NCBI GenBank assembly: GCA_963706835.1
Contig: CAVPOB010000036.1
Coordinates: 1 to 64,000 of the forward strand
Source of the DNA: CAVXYG01 sp963706835
GTDB taxonomy: Bacteria > Actinomycetota > Actinomycetes > S36-B12 > GCA-2699445
Length of the DNA stretch: 64,000 nt
Direction of reading: 5' to 3'
Shown here: positions 16,235 through 25,385 of the stretch, one piece after another
Numbering within the stretch: position 1 is the stretch's first letter
Layout of the letters: every line of letters begins with the position of its first letter
Notes under the pieces: generated by a model
Database searches by the model: none
What the model saw: the letters and a program-made list of their open reading frames with translations, nothing else
What the model was told of the DNA's origin: nothing
Translations under genes and position numbers: made by a program

Positions 16235-18832
16235 TCAGCTTACGACGATGTGCAGGTCGTCGAGTGCGAGTGCCCGCTCGTCAGAACGGTTGAAGCGCAG
16301 CAGAATCGTCGTGACGGCTGTCACATCGATCGTGCGGCCCACCGCGAAGCAGTCGGCCTTGAACCGCAGAGTCTTCAGCATCGTCTTCATAGTCGACGGA
16401 TTCCGGGGGAACGGGCGGGGCACGCCGCCCACATCATCGGAGTCCACCCACGCCTCAGTCCCGTTCTGGTCGCGCAGCCCGAGTTGGAACCCGGTGGGCG
16501 GCCCCTCGTCGGCTCTCTCGAATACCTCCGCAACGCGGATCCATATCTCATGCCCGGCGAGGTCTACCGGCGTGGCGAGGTCCTGGGCAAAGAGGCGGCC
16601 GTTGCCGCCCGGAGGCGCCACCATCCCAATGCTGTCGCCGTAGAAGGAGCCGTTGAAAGCCCCGCTGCCTTGGCGGAAGGGGAACTCGTCGGCGCTCAGC
16701 CCGCCGAGTTGTTGCGTCGGGGCGTTGAGGGAATTGGTGCCGATGCCGTTGCCGTCCTGGTGGTTGTCCACGGTCAGAGCGTCCCGCTGTTCGAAGGAGA
16801 GGTGCACGTGTTGCACGGACACACCGCCCGGGTGGCCCGTTCCGGCCAGGTAGTGCGTGGTTGCGTGATTCAGCAGGGCTGCCCGGAAGAAGGCGCACCC
16901 GTACGCGGTGAGGATGCGTTCGTGATCGTAACGGGAGAGCACGGGCGCCGTCGGCGCTGCCTGCGGCCACGTGCTGTCGTCATCCAGCCATTCGCGGTTG
17001 TAGAACTGGTGATTCGTGCGGTGGACGTACAGCTGCGACTTGAAGGGCGCGGGCTCGGCACGGTCGTAGAAGATCGCGCCGTCGTTGGGCCAGACGTCCC
17101 CGTCGGAGGCGGGCAGGATCGTCATGAACGCGTAGTCCCTCGGCGTTCGGGAGGTCGCCCCGCCCTCTGTCGGCGCGAGCGCGAGGACGCTGCGGATCGA
17201 TACACCGGGCAGCCCGATCACCTCGGGAACGAGCACGACGGCCTCGCCGCCCTGGGAGTGCCCCATGAGGCCGGCGCGACCGAAGTCGATGCTTCCGAAG
17301 AGGACCGAGTTCGGGTCGGCGTCGAGTTGTTGCAGCACCGCGATCGCGCCGATGATCAGATCCGCCCGACGCTCGATGATGGTCGTGCTGTAGCCCATTC
17401 CGTTCTGTGCGTTGCAGTCGACCGAGACCGTGACGAACCCCATCTTCGCGAGGTCGCCCTGGAAGTAGTCGTAGCCGAGGTAGCTGGGGTCGGCAGGACT
17501 GTGGTTGCCATGGGCCATCACGACCAGAGGGACCCGGCCCAGGCGCTTCAGGCGGGAGTTGAAGGGCTGATCCGCGCCGTCGTCGTCGGCAGGGTAGTAG
17601 ACCCGGCCGATGTTCGGTCCGGTAGCAAAGTCCAGGCTCCCGACGGGGTAGATGTTCCGGGCGGACGGATCCCCAGCGTACGGTGCATCGACGCAGGGAA
17701 CGGAGATCTGCACCGCGCGCCGTCCCGTGCACCCGGGGAGGTCTTGCGCGACGATGACGATGTCGCCGTATTGGACGGTCGTGTTCAGCGTCACGATCGG
17801 CGCCGCGCCCTTCGCGGCCGGATTGCCGTTCACCCAGACGCTGATGATCGCCCCTGGCGCGCTCTGCGTGATCATCACATGGCTGTCGCCGCCCTGAACG
17901 GGTCCCACTCCGGGCGCGGGGAGACTGGAGCACGGCTCAACAGTCATCGTGCCGTCCCCGCTCGGTGGATCGCCCGTGCACAGTGCCTGGGAGGCCGTGA
18001 TGACCTCGGAGCTCGTCAGGTCTGGCGAGAGGCCGCCGATACGAATCGAGCCGCCCCAGCAGCCCCAAGTGCCGACGGCAGTGCCGCCACGGGAGACCGT
18101 GACCTTTGCCCCGTTGGCGATGTTCGAGATCGCGAGTTCGTTGCCGCCGGCGTATTGCGGGGCGATGACGGGAACGGGCAGCGGCGACGGCGGGGCTCCG
18201 GTCGTGTGTTCGATCGACGGCGCGCTGGGGTCGCCGCAGAGATCGAACCACGCGCGGACGTGCTGACCTGCGCCGAAGGCCGGCGTGACGTTGACGCCCT
18301 GGGGATCTCCGCAACCTGCAACGCGGCCGACTTCTGCGCCGTCGGCCGTGACCCAGACGTTGCCGCCGACGAGGAGGTTGCCTACTCCCGTGCGGGTGCC
18401 GCACCGGTACAGGGGCAGCGGGAAGACCTCTGGCCGGGGTGGCCCGGCCGGGTAGTCGGCCGTGTGGTCGCGGACCGTGACGGAGGGTGAGAGATCACTT
18501 GTTGCGGTGGCCGTCTTCTGGCGAGCACGCACCTGTTCGCCGGCATTGAGCGCCGGGACGGTGACTGCAACGCCATACGGAAGGACAACATCAACCGTCG
18601 CCGAACCGGCGGGGGCTCCGTTGACCTCCACTTCGATGGTCGCGCCAGAGACGCCCCCGAGCACCTGCACCGCCGTGGCGCATCGGTACGGCTGGACGAC
18701 GACCGGGGGCGTCAAGAGGTCGGGATCGTCCCTGATGTCTGCTTCCCGGCGGTCGATCTCCTGCCAGCCCATACGACGCCCTCGACTCTTCCGAACCGCC
18801 GCCTGTCTGTCTTCGGAGGCGGACATCTTCAC
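16235..18832 (-). CDS. Large alpha/beta hydrolase with N-terminal beta-sandwich repeats
   Basis: 865 aa. Residues ~45-390 hold three or four related beta-rich repeats, each opening with a cysteine-containing segment such as YRCATAVQVLGG, YRCGTRTGVGNLLVGG, then GGDSHVMITQSAPGAIISVW. The catalytic part begins near residue 400: VPLVVMAHGNHSP (oxyanion side), GRAGLMGHSQGGEAVVL with GHSQGG as nucleophile elbow, and later candidate Asp and His residues. The C-terminal ~130 residues are a beta-sandwich. The elbow resembles polyester-hydrolase/chlorophyllase-like enzymes. No signal peptide is visible, odd for such an architecture. GTG 18832 or ATG 18826 could be the start. Confidence 0.78.
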   Translation of the reverse strand: MKMSASEDRQAAVRKSRGRRMGWQEIDRREADIRDDPDLLTPPVVVQPYRCATAVQVLGGVSGATIEVEVNGAPAGSATVDVVLPYGVAVTVPALNAGEQVRARQKTATATSDLSPSVTVRDHTADYPAGPPRPEVFPLPLYRCGTRTGVGNLLVGGNVWVTADGAEVGRVAGCGDPQGVNVTPAFGAGQHVRAWFDLCGDPSAPSIEHTTGAPPSPLPVPVIAPQYAGGNELAISNIANGAKVTVSRGGTAVGTWGCWGGSIRIGGLSPDLTSSEVITASQALCTGDPPSGDGTMTVEPCSSLPAPGVGPVQGGDSHVMITQSAPGAIISVWVNGNPAAKGAAPIVTLNTTVQYGDIVIVAQDLPGCTGRRAVQISVPCVDAPYAGDPSARNIYPVGSLDFATGPNIGRVYYPADDDGADQPFNSRLKRLGRVPLVVMAHGNHSPADPSYLGYDYFQGDLAKMGFVTVSVDCNAQNGMGYSTTIIERRADLIIGAIAVLQQLDADPNSVLFGSIDFGRAGLMGHSQGGEAVVLVPEVIGLPGVSIRSVLALAPTEGGATSRTPRDYAFMTILPASDGDVWPNDGAIFYDRAEPAPFKSQLYVHRTNHQFYNREWLDDDSTWPQAAPTAPVLSRYDHERILTAYGCAFFRAALLNHATTHYLAGTGHPGGVSVQHVHLSFEQRDALTVDNHQDGNGIGTNSLNAPTQQLGGLSADEFPFRQGSGAFNGSFYGDSIGMVAPPGGNGRLFAQDLATPVDLAGHEIWIRVAEVFERADEGPPTGFQLGLRDQNGTEAWVDSDDVGGVPRPFPRNPSTMKTMLKTLRFKADCFAVGRTIDVTAVTTILLRFNRSDERALALDDLHIVVS

Positions 18833-19117
18833 CTTGGCCCTGGTGTGATCCCTTGTCTAGTCCGAACCCTGGCCTCATCTCGCGCATTCGGCTCGGCGCG
18901 CGCTCGCGCGAGCCCTGAAGGGGTGTTGACGTGGATCCTGATGGTGCCTGGCCTCATCGAGCACCCCTCGCGGTCCGGGAAACGGCCAGGGCGCAAACCT
19001 GAGTTGGGTCACTTCGGCAGGATTTCGACGGTTCGGTGGCGGGTTCACGCGTGATTCGGGTTCGGTTAGTGTGCTGGCAAGGCACGAAATCGTCCTGGTG
19101 GGAGCTCCTGGGTGGCT

Positions 19118-19330
19118 TGGGTTCAGCGGGTCAGGACGGCATCGGGGGCGACGGCGGTGCAGATCGCCGAGTCGGTCGGCGCCGGATCGTGCGGCACGTC
19201 GGCTCGGCAAGCGGCGAGGCCGATCTGGGGTTGTTGATGGAGGAGGCCCGGCGCCTGCTGGCCGATGACGCGGCTCGGCCGGCGGTGCCGCGGTCGCGGG
19301 TGCTCAAGTCGCCAGGGGGTGCTGGACCTC
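19118..19330 (+). pseudogene. N-terminal remnant of an IS1634-type transposase
   Basis: WVQRVRTASGATAVQIAE reads as the N-terminus of IS1634/IS4-like transposases. After one frameshift near 19180 it continues as RRIVRHVGSASGEADLGLL and MEEARRLLADD, also typical. The rest of the ~500-residue protein is absent and the following ~450 bases hold only debris. It is a dead element. Confidence 0.6.
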
Positions 19331-19800
19331 GGGATCACGCCGGTGCCGGCGAAGGCGGAGATGCTGGGCCCGTCCCAGGGCCAGGGGTTGTTCGCGGGTC
19401 CGGCCCGACGCTGGCTGGCGCCCGAGGCGTCCTCGACAGAACCCTGGAAGACGGCCGCCTGGTGCGCGGCCAATCCTCGGGACGCGACGCCCCCTACCGG
19501 CGGTCGGAGTAGGACGCCGACGCCCGGGCTGCTGCGGCTTCACTGCACTCGCGATTCCAGAACGTCAGCAGCCCTTCCGCCACAGGCCTCAGGTCGGCGC
19601 GAGATGACGGCCGTGCGGCATGCCATCCAGGCGGCCTCGATGACCACGGTCGGCTGGCGCGCGTTGCCGCCAACGCAGTTGCCACTAGCGTGCAGGATCC
19701 GCATATTTCCGCCCATGGCCGCCAGGCTCCGCGTGCGTCGGAATCCGTTGCAGCGCAACATCGTTCCTAAACTGCGGCGACCATTGGCGGGAGTTCGGGA
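19331..19800. other. Decayed mobile-element region
   Basis: About 470 bases between the transposase remnant and the tRNA-like fragment. No frame shows a family motif. It probably contains further transposase or integrated-element debris. Confidence 0.35.
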
Positions 19801-19840
19801 AGGATCTGTAGGTTGTGGGTTCGAATCCCACGGGGCTCAC
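19801..19840 (+). other. tRNA 3'-half remnant, candidate attachment site
   Basis: GTGGGTTCGAATCCCAC is a perfect T-arm, followed by a seven-base GGGGCTC that fits a 3' acceptor strand plus discriminator A. No matching 5' acceptor, D-arm or anticodon arm is found in the ~90 bases upstream, so this is not a complete tRNA. A tRNA 3' end standing alone is the usual trace of integration by a tRNA-targeting integrase (att site). Confidence 0.55.
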
Positions 19841-19845
19841 GGTCT

Positions 19846-19872
19846 GAAATCCCTTGCACTGCATGGGATTTC
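19846..19872. repeat. Inverted repeat beside the tRNA fragment
   Basis: GAAATCCC (19846-19853) pairs with GGGATTTC (19865-19872) around an 11-base loop, five bases past the tRNA remnant. It could be part of an attachment core or an old terminator. Only its position suggests a role. Confidence 0.4.
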
Positions 19873-20303
19873 GGCGTTCTTGGGGTTGTGTGCCTGGCGG
19901 TTGTAGGGGCGATCTTGGGCGTCTTGGCAGCCATCTGGCAGCCTTCTTGGTCGGCGCAGCCTCGGTATCGCACTGCGACTCGGTCAGTTCGCGGTCGGCT
20001 GCGCGCCTACGATTGTGGGCGGGGAAGTGCAGTTTCGTGCTCGATCCCGTCGAAGACGTGGAGGGCTCTCCCGCCGGCTCAAGACGATCGAGACCAGCCC
20101 GGCCGTGCGCCCGAAGGGCCGGCGGACTGTCTTCCAGGCCAGGGTGGGCAGCCCAGCAACGAGCGTTCCGCCGGGCACCTGGACCGAATCTGGCCTGACA
20201 CGATCCTGACCGAAATCATCCAGCAGCCCGGAACGGGCGCCCCCATCGCCGAGAACAGACTTGCTCTTCCGCGCCTCCCGGCCCGCTGGTAGGTGTTCGT
20301 TGT
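19873..20303. other. No intact gene
   Basis: About 430 bases between the attachment-site-like remnant and the end of the P450 gene. A short hydrophobic frame (VCLAVVGAILGVLAAI) occurs near 19890 on the plus strand, but I see no start or ribosome site. No integrase motif is readable on either strand. Confidence 0.35.
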
Positions 20304-21758
20304 CTATCGGGGATTCAGGATCATCGGCAGACCGTTCGTGGGGCGCAAGGTGATCAGGGGTTCTTCGTCCACGATCCAACCGTCCACCAGAATGGGCGAC
20401 CAGCGCCGGGCGAGCGTCGCCAACCCGATGACCGCCTCCGTCCATGCGAACCCCTCACCCAGGCAGACCCGCTTCCCCATCCCGAAGGGGAAGAAGGCGT
20501 CGCGAGGATGTCCGGGAGCCTTCAGGCTGAACGCACAACCCTGGGGTGCGGCCGAGTCCTCCCGCAGCCAGCGGTCCGGACGGAACTGATCAGCGTCGTC
20601 CCCCCACCACCGGGCGTCGTGATGCATCACCCACTGGGGAAGGAACACGTCCGTGCCTGGTTTGACCGGGCAGCCGCCGATCTCGCCCTCCTCGACGTAC
20701 TTGCGGCCGAACGCCCACACCGGCGGGTACAACCGCAGGGTTTCGGCGATGACTGCTCGCGTGAACGGCAGTGCGGGCTCGAACCCCAGCGCGGGGTCGA
20801 GAGGCCCGGGCGGAAGGGCATCGACCTCCTCGTGCAGCCGCGCAGCGACGTGCGGATGCCGGTGCAGCAGGAGCCAGGCCCAGGACAGCACCAGGGCCGT
20901 CGTCTCATGCCCCGCCAGCAGGAGTGTGGTCACCTCGTCCCTCAATTGTTGGCTCGACAACGGCTGCCCGTCGTCGTCTCGGGCATCCAGGAGCCGCGAG
21001 AGCGCGTCCCCCGCATACGTGTCCGGGTTGGCGCGGTGCTCGGCGACGAGTTCGTCCGCGATCGCATGCATCACCGCGCGACCGCGCCGCAATTGGCGAC
21101 CCGGGGGCAGCGGCCCCTTGAGAAGCAGCGAAGCGGCGGGTGAGCGAGCATGCTCCAGCGAGGACTGGATGTCTGCCAGGGCTTTGCCCACCACTGACGA
21201 GTGCCCCTCGATGTCCATCCCGAACATCGCCAGTGCGACCGCTCGCAGGGTCACAGCCGACATCTCCTCCGTCATCTGCACCTGCACCTGTCCATCAGCT
21301 GCGCGGCCCGACCAATCCTGATCCAGGTCGTCGAACACCCGCGAGAACACTGGCGCGTATCCCGCAAGTTGGGGTTTCGAGAACACCGGTGCGACAAGTT
21401 TGTGATTGCGTGCCCACAGGTCCCCTTCCGCCGTGATCAATCCGTTCCCCAGCGCCAGGCCCAGGTAATTCGAGATCCGGTGCTTCACGGTGATCTGGGC
21501 ATCGACGGTGAGAATCTGGCGAATGTAGTCGGGGCGGGACGCGATGATCACGTCGTTGGGGACACGGACCAGCACAAGGTCGCCGTATTCGCGCACCCAA
21601 TCCGCAAGCAGATCGTGGAACGGTCTTGCCCGTCCCACGAGCAGCGCGACCCCATCCCGCAGCAGACCGAGCCAGGATCGGCCGGGTCCGGGAGGTGAGA
21701 ATGCTGCCCCGTCCAGCACAGATTGCTCATCATTTTCACGAGAACTGACGTCGGGCAT
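20304..21758 (-). CDS. Cytochrome P450
   Basis: 484 aa, a heme-thiolate monooxygenase. The signatures are complete and in order: I-helix AGHETTALVLSWAW, K-helix ETLRLYPPVW (ExxR), FRPDRWLRED (PERF-like), and the heme loop FPFGMGKRVCLGEGFAW with the Cys ligand. The WxxxR-like region LWARNHKLVAPVFSKPQL is also present. There is no membrane anchor, so it should be soluble and need ferredoxin and a reductase from elsewhere; neither is adjacent. The start ATG 21758 has GGGGGT upstream. It resembles the CYP102/CYP4-like group of bacterial P450s acting on fatty or terpenoid substrates, which is inference. It stands alone. Confidence 0.93.
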   Translation of the reverse strand: MPDVSSRENDEQSVLDGAAFSPPGPGRSWLGLLRDGVALLVGRARPFHDLLADWVREYGDLVLVRVPNDVIIASRPDYIRQILTVDAQITVKHRISNYLGLALGNGLITAEGDLWARNHKLVAPVFSKPQLAGYAPVFSRVFDDLDQDWSGRAADGQVQVQMTEEMSAVTLRAVALAMFGMDIEGHSSVVGKALADIQSSLEHARSPAASLLLKGPLPPGRQLRRGRAVMHAIADELVAEHRANPDTYAGDALSRLLDARDDDGQPLSSQQLRDEVTTLLLAGHETTALVLSWAWLLLHRHPHVAARLHEEVDALPPGPLDPALGFEPALPFTRAVIAETLRLYPPVWAFGRKYVEEGEIGGCPVKPGTDVFLPQWVMHHDARWWGDDADQFRPDRWLREDSAAPQGCAFSLKAPGHPRDAFFPFGMGKRVCLGEGFAWTEAVIGLATLARRWSPILVDGWIVDEEPLITLRPTNGLPMILNPR

Positions 21759-22231
21759 TGTGACCCCCAGAACGGAGACAAGCGCTACCCGCGGCTCGTC
21801 GAGTAGACCTTTCTGCGATTGCGACCCGACGCTATCGGGCTCTTCCTGCTGGAGGTGGGGGTGGGTCAGTCCGCCGCGTGCGGACGCGCTCCCGTGGTGA
21901 GGACCGGACGGACTGGGCTGCCAGGGCCTCGTTGCCAGTCGCCCCGCGCCATCCCTGCTGCGTGGACCGATGCCCTCGCACACCAAGTCCTCAGCGACGC
22001 ACCGCGTGACAACGGCCCAACCCGTCACCATGGCGCCACCAGCGCCGATCGATACGCCTTGCACCTCAACCTGATCCACGGTGAGCAGGTTGAGGTGGGG
22101 ACGGGACTGCGACCTAGCGGGGTGGACCCCGGCAGGCCGACCCGCCCCCCGACAACTCGGACCGGGAAGCCGTGTCTAGCGCCGCCTAGCGCCGCCTAGC
22201 GACCTTCCTGGCGGCTCCGTGTGGTCGGCTG
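21759..22231. other. Upstream region of P450; no gene recognised
   Basis: About 470 bases. It contains the P450 upstream region, a perfect 12-bp inverted repeat (22062-22097) and a 10-bp tandem repeat CTAGCGCCGC (22176-22200, two and a half copies). The P450 frame remains open upstream of the chosen start, but without a ribosome site or family-like sequence. Confidence 0.4.
22062..22097. repeat. Perfect 12-bp inverted repeat
   Basis: CACCTCAACCTG (22062-22073) is the exact reverse complement of 22086-22097, with a 12-base loop. It lies ~300 bp upstream of the P450 start and ~135 bp past the end of the toxin remnant. It could be a terminator or an operator. No gene nearby explains it directly. 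Confidence 0.5.
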
Positions 22232-22369
22232 TCACTCGTCGTGGAATCGAGCCTGGAGGATGACCAGGTCGTCGCCGTCGATGAGGTGGACGAGGCGGTG
22301 TTCCTTGGTGATGCGCCGTGACCAGGCCCCGGTGAGCATGTGGCGTAGCGGCTCGGGTTTGCCGATCAA
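22232..22369 (-). pseudogene. C-terminal remnant of a YoeB/Txe-family toxin
   Basis: The frame reads IGKPEPLRHMLTGAWSRRI, then TKEHRLVHLIDGDDLVILQA and RFHDE before the stop at 22232. This is the conserved C-terminal half of the YoeB mRNA interferase (GKPEPLRH, WSRRI, EHRLVY, IIQARxHY). A stop codon lies just upstream in frame, and the N-terminal half and the partner antitoxin are missing. The terminal His-Tyr of active YoeB is changed to FHDE. It cannot encode a functional toxin. Confidence 0.7.
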
Positions 22370-22412
22370 CCATCACTCGCAGGCCCCCGGCCGGGACCGG
22401 GGGCCGGGGAGT

Positions 22413-22823
22413 TCAGGACGCGGAGCGGGCCGGTGGCTTGAGCATGAGGACCAGCGCGACGATGGTGAGGAGCACGAATGCCGCGGCGCTCACGCGCAGC
22501 GGCGCCGGCACGTCGGGAGTGACGAACGCGGGCAGCGCTGTGATGGCAGTCAGCACGAGCATGATCGCCGCAGCGCGGATCGCCGCCCTGCTGCCGCGCA
22601 GCCAGCCGACCAGCACAGCAGCGATGATCGCCACGCCAACGACGCTTCCGAAGACGAGAACTGCGAGCGGTGGGCCCACCTCGCCATCGGGGGTGGGGAA
22701 CGCGATGGACACAACGTTGGCCAGGCCGAGCAGCATCGCCAGGACGAAGCCGACCTTGTTCGCCGTGCTGTATCGCTGCACCGTCGCCTCCGATGCCAGA
22801 TGTGAGTCGTTGCTGATGGACAT
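22413..22823 (-). CDS. Small four-helix membrane protein, unknown function
   Basis: 136 aa. An N-terminal hydrophilic tail (~20 residues) is followed by four hydrophobic segments (VGFVLAMLLGLANVVSI, PLAVLVFGSVVGVAIIAAVL, AAIMLVLTAITALPAF, SAAAFVLLTIVALVLML) and a short basic tail. AGGAGG lies five bases before ATG 22823. It is divergent from the response regulator gene 157 bp away, so it may be the target of that two-component system. No family recognised. Confidence 0.7.
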   Translation of the reverse strand: MSISNDSHLASEATVQRYSTANKVGFVLAMLLGLANVVSIAFPTPDGEVGPPLAVLVFGSVVGVAIIAAVLVGWLRGSRAAIRAAAIMLVLTAITALPAFVTPDVPAPLRVSAAAFVLLTIVALVLMLKPPARSAS

Positions 22824-22979
22824 GGTGGCCTCCTGCTGGATGTGTTGGGGTCTCCACGGTGTGCCCCGGCAGGTTCCCGCCACCAGAGCAGGCTTCCATC
22901 CCGGATTCCCTTATTTCGGGGAAGACGGCGGGAACTTCTTCCCGCCAACCGGACGCTGTCCGTGCGGCACAATGGGCGC

Positions 22980-23654
22980 GTGCCGGAACGGACGCGGCCC
23001 GCGATCCGGGTGCTGGTCGTCGATGACCACCCCGTGGTCCGGCGAGGGCTGCGGGCGCTGCTGGACACGCTGGCCGGCATCGAGGTCGTCGGGGAGGCCC
23101 GCGACGGCGAGACTGCCGTGGATCTGGTGCAGCAGGTCGGACCGGACGTCGTGCTCATGGACCTGCACATGCCCGGGATGGGCGGGATCGAGGCAACCCG
23201 GCGCATCGCACAGCAGGGCCGGGCGCCCGCGGTGCTGGTGATGACCATGTTCGACGGGGACGAGATGGTGGTCACCGCGGTTCAGGCCGGTGCCCGCGGG
23301 TATCTGGTGAAGGGCGCGGAGCAGGACGAGATCAGCCGGGCGCTGCGGGCCGTCGCCTCTGGGGAGGTGATCTTCGGCCCCGACATCGCTGCCGGGGTGC
23401 TGGGCATGCTCGGTGGCGCCGCTGCGGCTCAGGCCGAGCAGGATGCGTTCGTCGACCTCACCGGGCGCGAGCGGGACATCCTGCACTTGCTGGCCTCGGG
23501 GCAGCGCACCGCCTCGATCGCCGCGCAGCTCTACCTGGCGCCCAAGACCGTCAGCAACGCCCTGACGTCGATCTTCGCGAAACTGCAGGTGGACGGCCGC
23601 GCCGAAGCGATCGTTGTTGCCCGCGAGCACGGCTTCGGGCGGGACGAGCCGTGA
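22980..23654 (+). CDS. NarL/FixJ-family response regulator
   Basis: 224 aa. The receiver domain (residues ~8-125) has VLVVDDHPVVRRG with the acidic pair, VVLMDLHMPGMGG with the phospho-acceptor Asp, the Thr/Ser switch region VLVMTMFD, and YLVKGA with the conserved Lys. The LuxR-type HTH (DLTGRERDILHLLASG, TASIAAQLYLAPKTVSNAL) occupies the C-terminal ~65 residues. The GTG start has no strong ribosome site. Its stop overlaps the kinase start as GTGA. With that kinase it forms a complete two-component pair. Confidence 0.92.
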   Translation: MPERTRPAIRVLVVDDHPVVRRGLRALLDTLAGIEVVGEARDGETAVDLVQQVGPDVVLMDLHMPGMGGIEATRRIAQQGRAPAVLVMTMFDGDEMVVTAVQAGARGYLVKGAEQDEISRALRAVASGEVIFGPDIAAGVLGMLGGAAAAQAEQDAFVDLTGRERDILHLLASGQRTASIAAQLYLAPKTVSNALTSIFAKLQVDGRAEAIVVAREHGFGRDEP

Positions 23655-25381
23655 ACGCGTTGGCCCTGGCCGGGTTCGTCGTGGCGGGGACCGCGCTGGC
23701 CGCAGGGCTGCTCATCGTGCGGGCAGGTGTCGCGCAGTGGGCGGGCTGGCTGACGGCGACTGCAGGGGTCACCGCACTCGTCGGCACCTGGCTGACCACC
23801 GACGCGGCCACGACCATGCAGGGCCAGGTGCTGCTCGTCTGCGCATGGATGGTGCTGCTACCCGCGGCGCTATGGGCCTATCCGCAGCCTCGGTGGCGGC
23901 ACCCGCTCGACGCTGTCTTCGGAGTCACGCTGGTGGTGCCCGGAGTGGTGGCCTGCTTCTCCACCGCCCAACCCCCGGTGGTGGCCCTCATGGGCACGAC
24001 CGCCGTGCTGGCGCTCGTGGCGCAGACCTGGTGGCGGCTGGAGCGCAGCGACGCGGCTGACAGGCGGTCGCTGGCGTGGGTCGCGGTGACGGCCAGCGTG
24101 CTGGGACTGCTCAGCTTGGCGCTGCTGTTCACCGCTGGCCAGACCTGGGCCGGTCCGGTGGCGGTGGGGGTCCTCGCGGCTGTCCCCGCCGCCATGGCCG
24201 TCGGGGTTCTGCGCCCGGAGACCGTCGACGTGCGGGGCCTGGCGGTCACGTCCGCTGTGGGCCTGGCGTTGGGCGTCGGTTACCTTGCCTACTTCGCTGG
24301 GACCCTGGCCCTCCTGGACGTGCTGGGTGCGGACCGCCCGGAGCCGTTCGTCCTGGCGCTGATCGGTCTGGCGGGCGGGGTCATGCTTCACCCGGTGTCA
24401 TCGATGCTGCGCGCAGTGATGGACCAGATGCTCTTCGGGGATCGCCCCAACCCGCTGGACGCCGCCAGCCGGGTGGTGGGCCGGATCGGTCGGGACCCCG
24501 CGCAGGCGCTGGCGTTGATCCGCGACGACCTGGCACTGCCGTACACGGCGCTGTGGCACGGTCCGCGCCTGGTGGCCGAGTCCGGCGAGCCGGTCATCCA
24601 TGTGCGGCGGATCGTCACCGGCGTCGGGGAGCCCGAGGAGGTGGCGCTGGTGGTGGGGATGCGCCCCGGTGACCTACGCCTGAGCGTCGGCGACGAGCGG
24701 ACCTTGCGACTGCTCGCCCCGCTGTTGGCCGAGATCGTGCGCGGGGCCGAGTTGTCGGCTGACCTGCAGGAGTCCCGTGCTCAGGCCCTGACGGCGATCG
24801 CCGACGAGCGCCGGCGGCTGCGCACCGAGCTGCACGACGGGCTTGGCCCGGCGCTGACCGGAATCGCCTTGACCACCGACGCCGCGCGCAATCTCGTCTC
24901 CACCGACCCGCAGGCCGCCATCGGCCTGCTGGACGATGCCCGCCGCGACACCGTCGATGCCATCGGCGAGGTGCGCCAGATCGTCTACGGGATGCGCCCG
25001 CCCGCGCTGGATGAGTTGGGTCTCGTCGCCGCCCTGCGTCAACAGTCCAGAGGTTTGGTGCCGACGGTCCGGTTCGAGGTCGACGGTGACGTGGCCGACC
25101 TGCCCGCTGCCGTGGAAGTCGCCGCGTACCGCATCGTCATGGAGGCCCTGACCAACGTCGCCCGACACACCGACGCACCCGTTGCGACGGTGACGCTGAC
25201 CGCGTCGGCTGATCGGATCACCATCGAGGTGACCGACCACGGAGGAGCCAGCGCCGGCTGGGAGCCCGGGGTGGGGATCAGTTCCATGCGCCAGCGCGCC
25301 ACCGAGCTCGGCGGGAGCCTGTCCGTCGGCCCGGGCCCCCACGGGGGCCGAGTCACCGCAGTCCTGCCGGTACGGTCCTGA
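23651..25381 (+). CDS. Sensor histidine kinase (HisKA_3 family)
   Basis: 576 aa. The N-terminal ~240 residues hold about seven or eight membrane segments. A GAF-like linker (~270-360) follows. The dimerisation helix is ADERRRLRTELHDGLGPAL with His in ELHDG as phospho-acceptor. The HATPase part has the N box AYRIVMEALTNVARHT and later GISSMRQRATELGG. This is the NarX/DesK-like architecture that pairs with NarL-type regulators. It is coupled to the regulator gene by a 4-bp GTGA overlap. The signal is unknown; a membrane-embedded sensor is likely. Confidence 0.92.
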   Translation: MNALALAGFVVAGTALAAGLLIVRAGVAQWAGWLTATAGVTALVGTWLTTDAATTMQGQVLLVCAWMVLLPAALWAYPQPRWRHPLDAVFGVTLVVPGVVACFSTAQPPVVALMGTTAVLALVAQTWWRLERSDAADRRSLAWVAVTASVLGLLSLALLFTAGQTWAGPVAVGVLAAVPAAMAVGVLRPETVDVRGLAVTSAVGLALGVGYLAYFAGTLALLDVLGADRPEPFVLALIGLAGGVMLHPVSSMLRAVMDQMLFGDRPNPLDAASRVVGRIGRDPAQALALIRDDLALPYTALWHGPRLVAESGEPVIHVRRIVTGVGEPEEVALVVGMRPGDLRLSVGDERTLRLLAPLLAEIVRGAELSADLQESRAQALTAIADERRRLRTELHDGLGPALTGIALTTDAARNLVSTDPQAAIGLLDDARRDTVDAIGEVRQIVYGMRPPALDELGLVAALRQQSRGLVPTVRFEVDGDVADLPAAVEVAAYRIVMEALTNVARHTDAPVATVTLTASADRITIEVTDHGGASAGWEPGVGISSMRQRATELGGSLSVGPGPHGGRVTAVLPVRS

Positions 25382-25385
25382 GCCG

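Noticed and set aside
19760..19840. Complete tRNA gene
   Set aside because: Only the T-arm and 3' acceptor strand are present; no D-arm, anticodon arm or matching 5' acceptor strand.
20304..21758. P450 as part of a terpenoid or natural-product cluster with the toroid protein at 29.5 kb
   Set aside because: They are 8 kb apart with unrelated genes between, no shared promoter, and no other pathway genes.
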